The notes beneath the pieces were generated by a model. It searched no databases, had not been told where the DNA came from, and was given only the letters and a program-made list of their open reading frames with translations. Both the position numbers and the translations under genes were made by a program. From Chrysochromulina tobinii (taxonomy: Eukaryota; Haptophyta; Prymnesiales; Chrysochromulinaceae), in NCBI GenBank assembly GCA_001275005.1, contig JWZX01002998.1:1-14652 (forward strand): a DNA stretch of 14,652 nt, written 5' to 3'. Shown one piece after another: positions 14,243-14,652 of the stretch. Within the stretch, counting starts at the first letter, position 1. Each line of letters begins with the position of its first letter.

Positions 14243-14652
14243 TCAGCCACCCTGCTCCTCCTCCTCGCCTTCCTCCTCATCCTCATCCTCGCCATCCACC
14301 TCCGCCTCCTCCTCCTCCTCCTCGCCTTCCTTATCATCGCTTTCGAAACTGTATCCTCCTCCTTCTTGGACTGCTGCTCTCTTTGCAAGCTCCTGATCCA
14401 ACCACTCCGCTGCCAACCTTGCTACTGGCGGCTCAACCGTTTGGGATGAAGTTTCCGAGGCAGTCAAGGCGACGGCCACTGCCGAGCCCTTGAGTGTTCG
14501 CTCAAAAGCGGTGCGATCGAGCCCATATGCAAGCACTCTGGAGACCAATGCATCCTTCAGACCCGCCGCTTCGTTGCCATACTTCAACTCACCCTGCGTG
14601 TTGCGACGGTATGCCAATTGATAGCAAGCGGCAAGGAGTTCCCATGCGCGTG
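14243..14652 (-). CDS. Acidic-tailed hypothetical protein (5' partial)
   Basis: The minus-strand frame enters from the window edge at 14650 and stops at 14243-14245, giving about 135 visible residues. The window edge starts RAWELLAACYQLAYRRNTQG, with no ATG in the visible part, so the true start lies outside. The first 90 residues look like a helical domain; AAGLKDALVSRVLAYGLDR has a faint SAP-like helix pattern, too weak to call. The end is a run of Glu and Asp (KEGEEEEEEAEVDGEDEDEE) encoded by a CTC-rich microsatellite at about 14250-14330. Acidic tails like this are common in nuclear or chromatin-associated proteins. I do not recognise the family. Confidence 0.6.
   Translation of the reverse strand, partial: RAWELLAACYQLAYRRNTQGELKYGNEAAGLKDALVSRVLAYGLDRTAFERTLKGSAVAVALTASETSSQTVEPPVARLAAEWLDQELAKRAAVQEGGGYSFESDDKEGEEEEEEAEVDGEDEDEEEGEEEEQGG

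Noticed and set aside
1-14652. Bacterial or viral origin of the window
   Set aside because: A canonical intron, CW, chromodomain, F-box and EGF modules and isolated promoter-spaced genes point to a eukaryotic nuclear genome; no viral hallmark gene is present.

Overview
This window looks like nuclear DNA from a GC-rich unicellular eukaryotic alga, with a haptophyte-like protist as my best guess. The reasons are: a clear GT-AG spliceosomal intron (11713-11846); eukaryote-only modules (CW zinc finger, chromodomain, CXXC-type KFGG motif, F-box, EGF repeats on a type I membrane protein, EF-hands); many in-frame tandem repeats inside coding sequence; and a KEA/KefB-type K+/H+ antiporter carrying EF-hands, an architecture I associate with algae that have secondary plastids. 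The lineage is inferred. No rRNA, tRNA, CRISPR array, insertion sequence or virus was seen.

Layout. (1) 1-2217, plus strand: a chromatin-reader-like protein, cut off at its 5' end by the window. It has a CW finger, a long polyglutamine tract, a chromodomain and a half CXXC finger, then an 11-bp minisatellite. A probable further exon carries a small Cys/His motif. (2) 2218-3081: no convincing gene. (3) 3082-3640, minus strand: a small multi-pass membrane protein of unknown family, split by an apparent +1 frameshift or an unrecognised intron. (4) 3641-4387: no convincing gene. (5) 4388-5308, minus strand: an FkbM-type methyltransferase. (6) 5309-5918: spacer with a duplicated 48-bp element and a TCAAG hairpin. 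(7) 5919-6317, minus strand: a small membrane protein, perhaps Tim17-like. (8) 6599-8299, minus strand: an F-box protein with WD-like segments and four copies of a 10-residue repeat. (9) 8431-9498, plus strand: a SpoU-family RNA 2'-O-methyltransferase, divergent from the F-box gene across 131 bp. (10) 9544-10554, plus strand: a five-EGF-repeat type I membrane protein beginning 45 bp after the methyltransferase stop. (11) 11047-13877, plus strand: a two-exon, 898-residue K+/H+ antiporter with EF-hands on both sides of its nucleotide-binding RCK/KTN domain. (12) 14243-14652, minus strand: the 3' end of an acidic-tailed protein that runs off the window.

The genes do not form one pathway; this is an ordinary compact algal gene neighbourhood. 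The two architectures most worth following are the CW-polyQ-chromodomain-CXXC protein and the calcium-sensor antiporter. Short tandem repeats recur inside four different coding regions.
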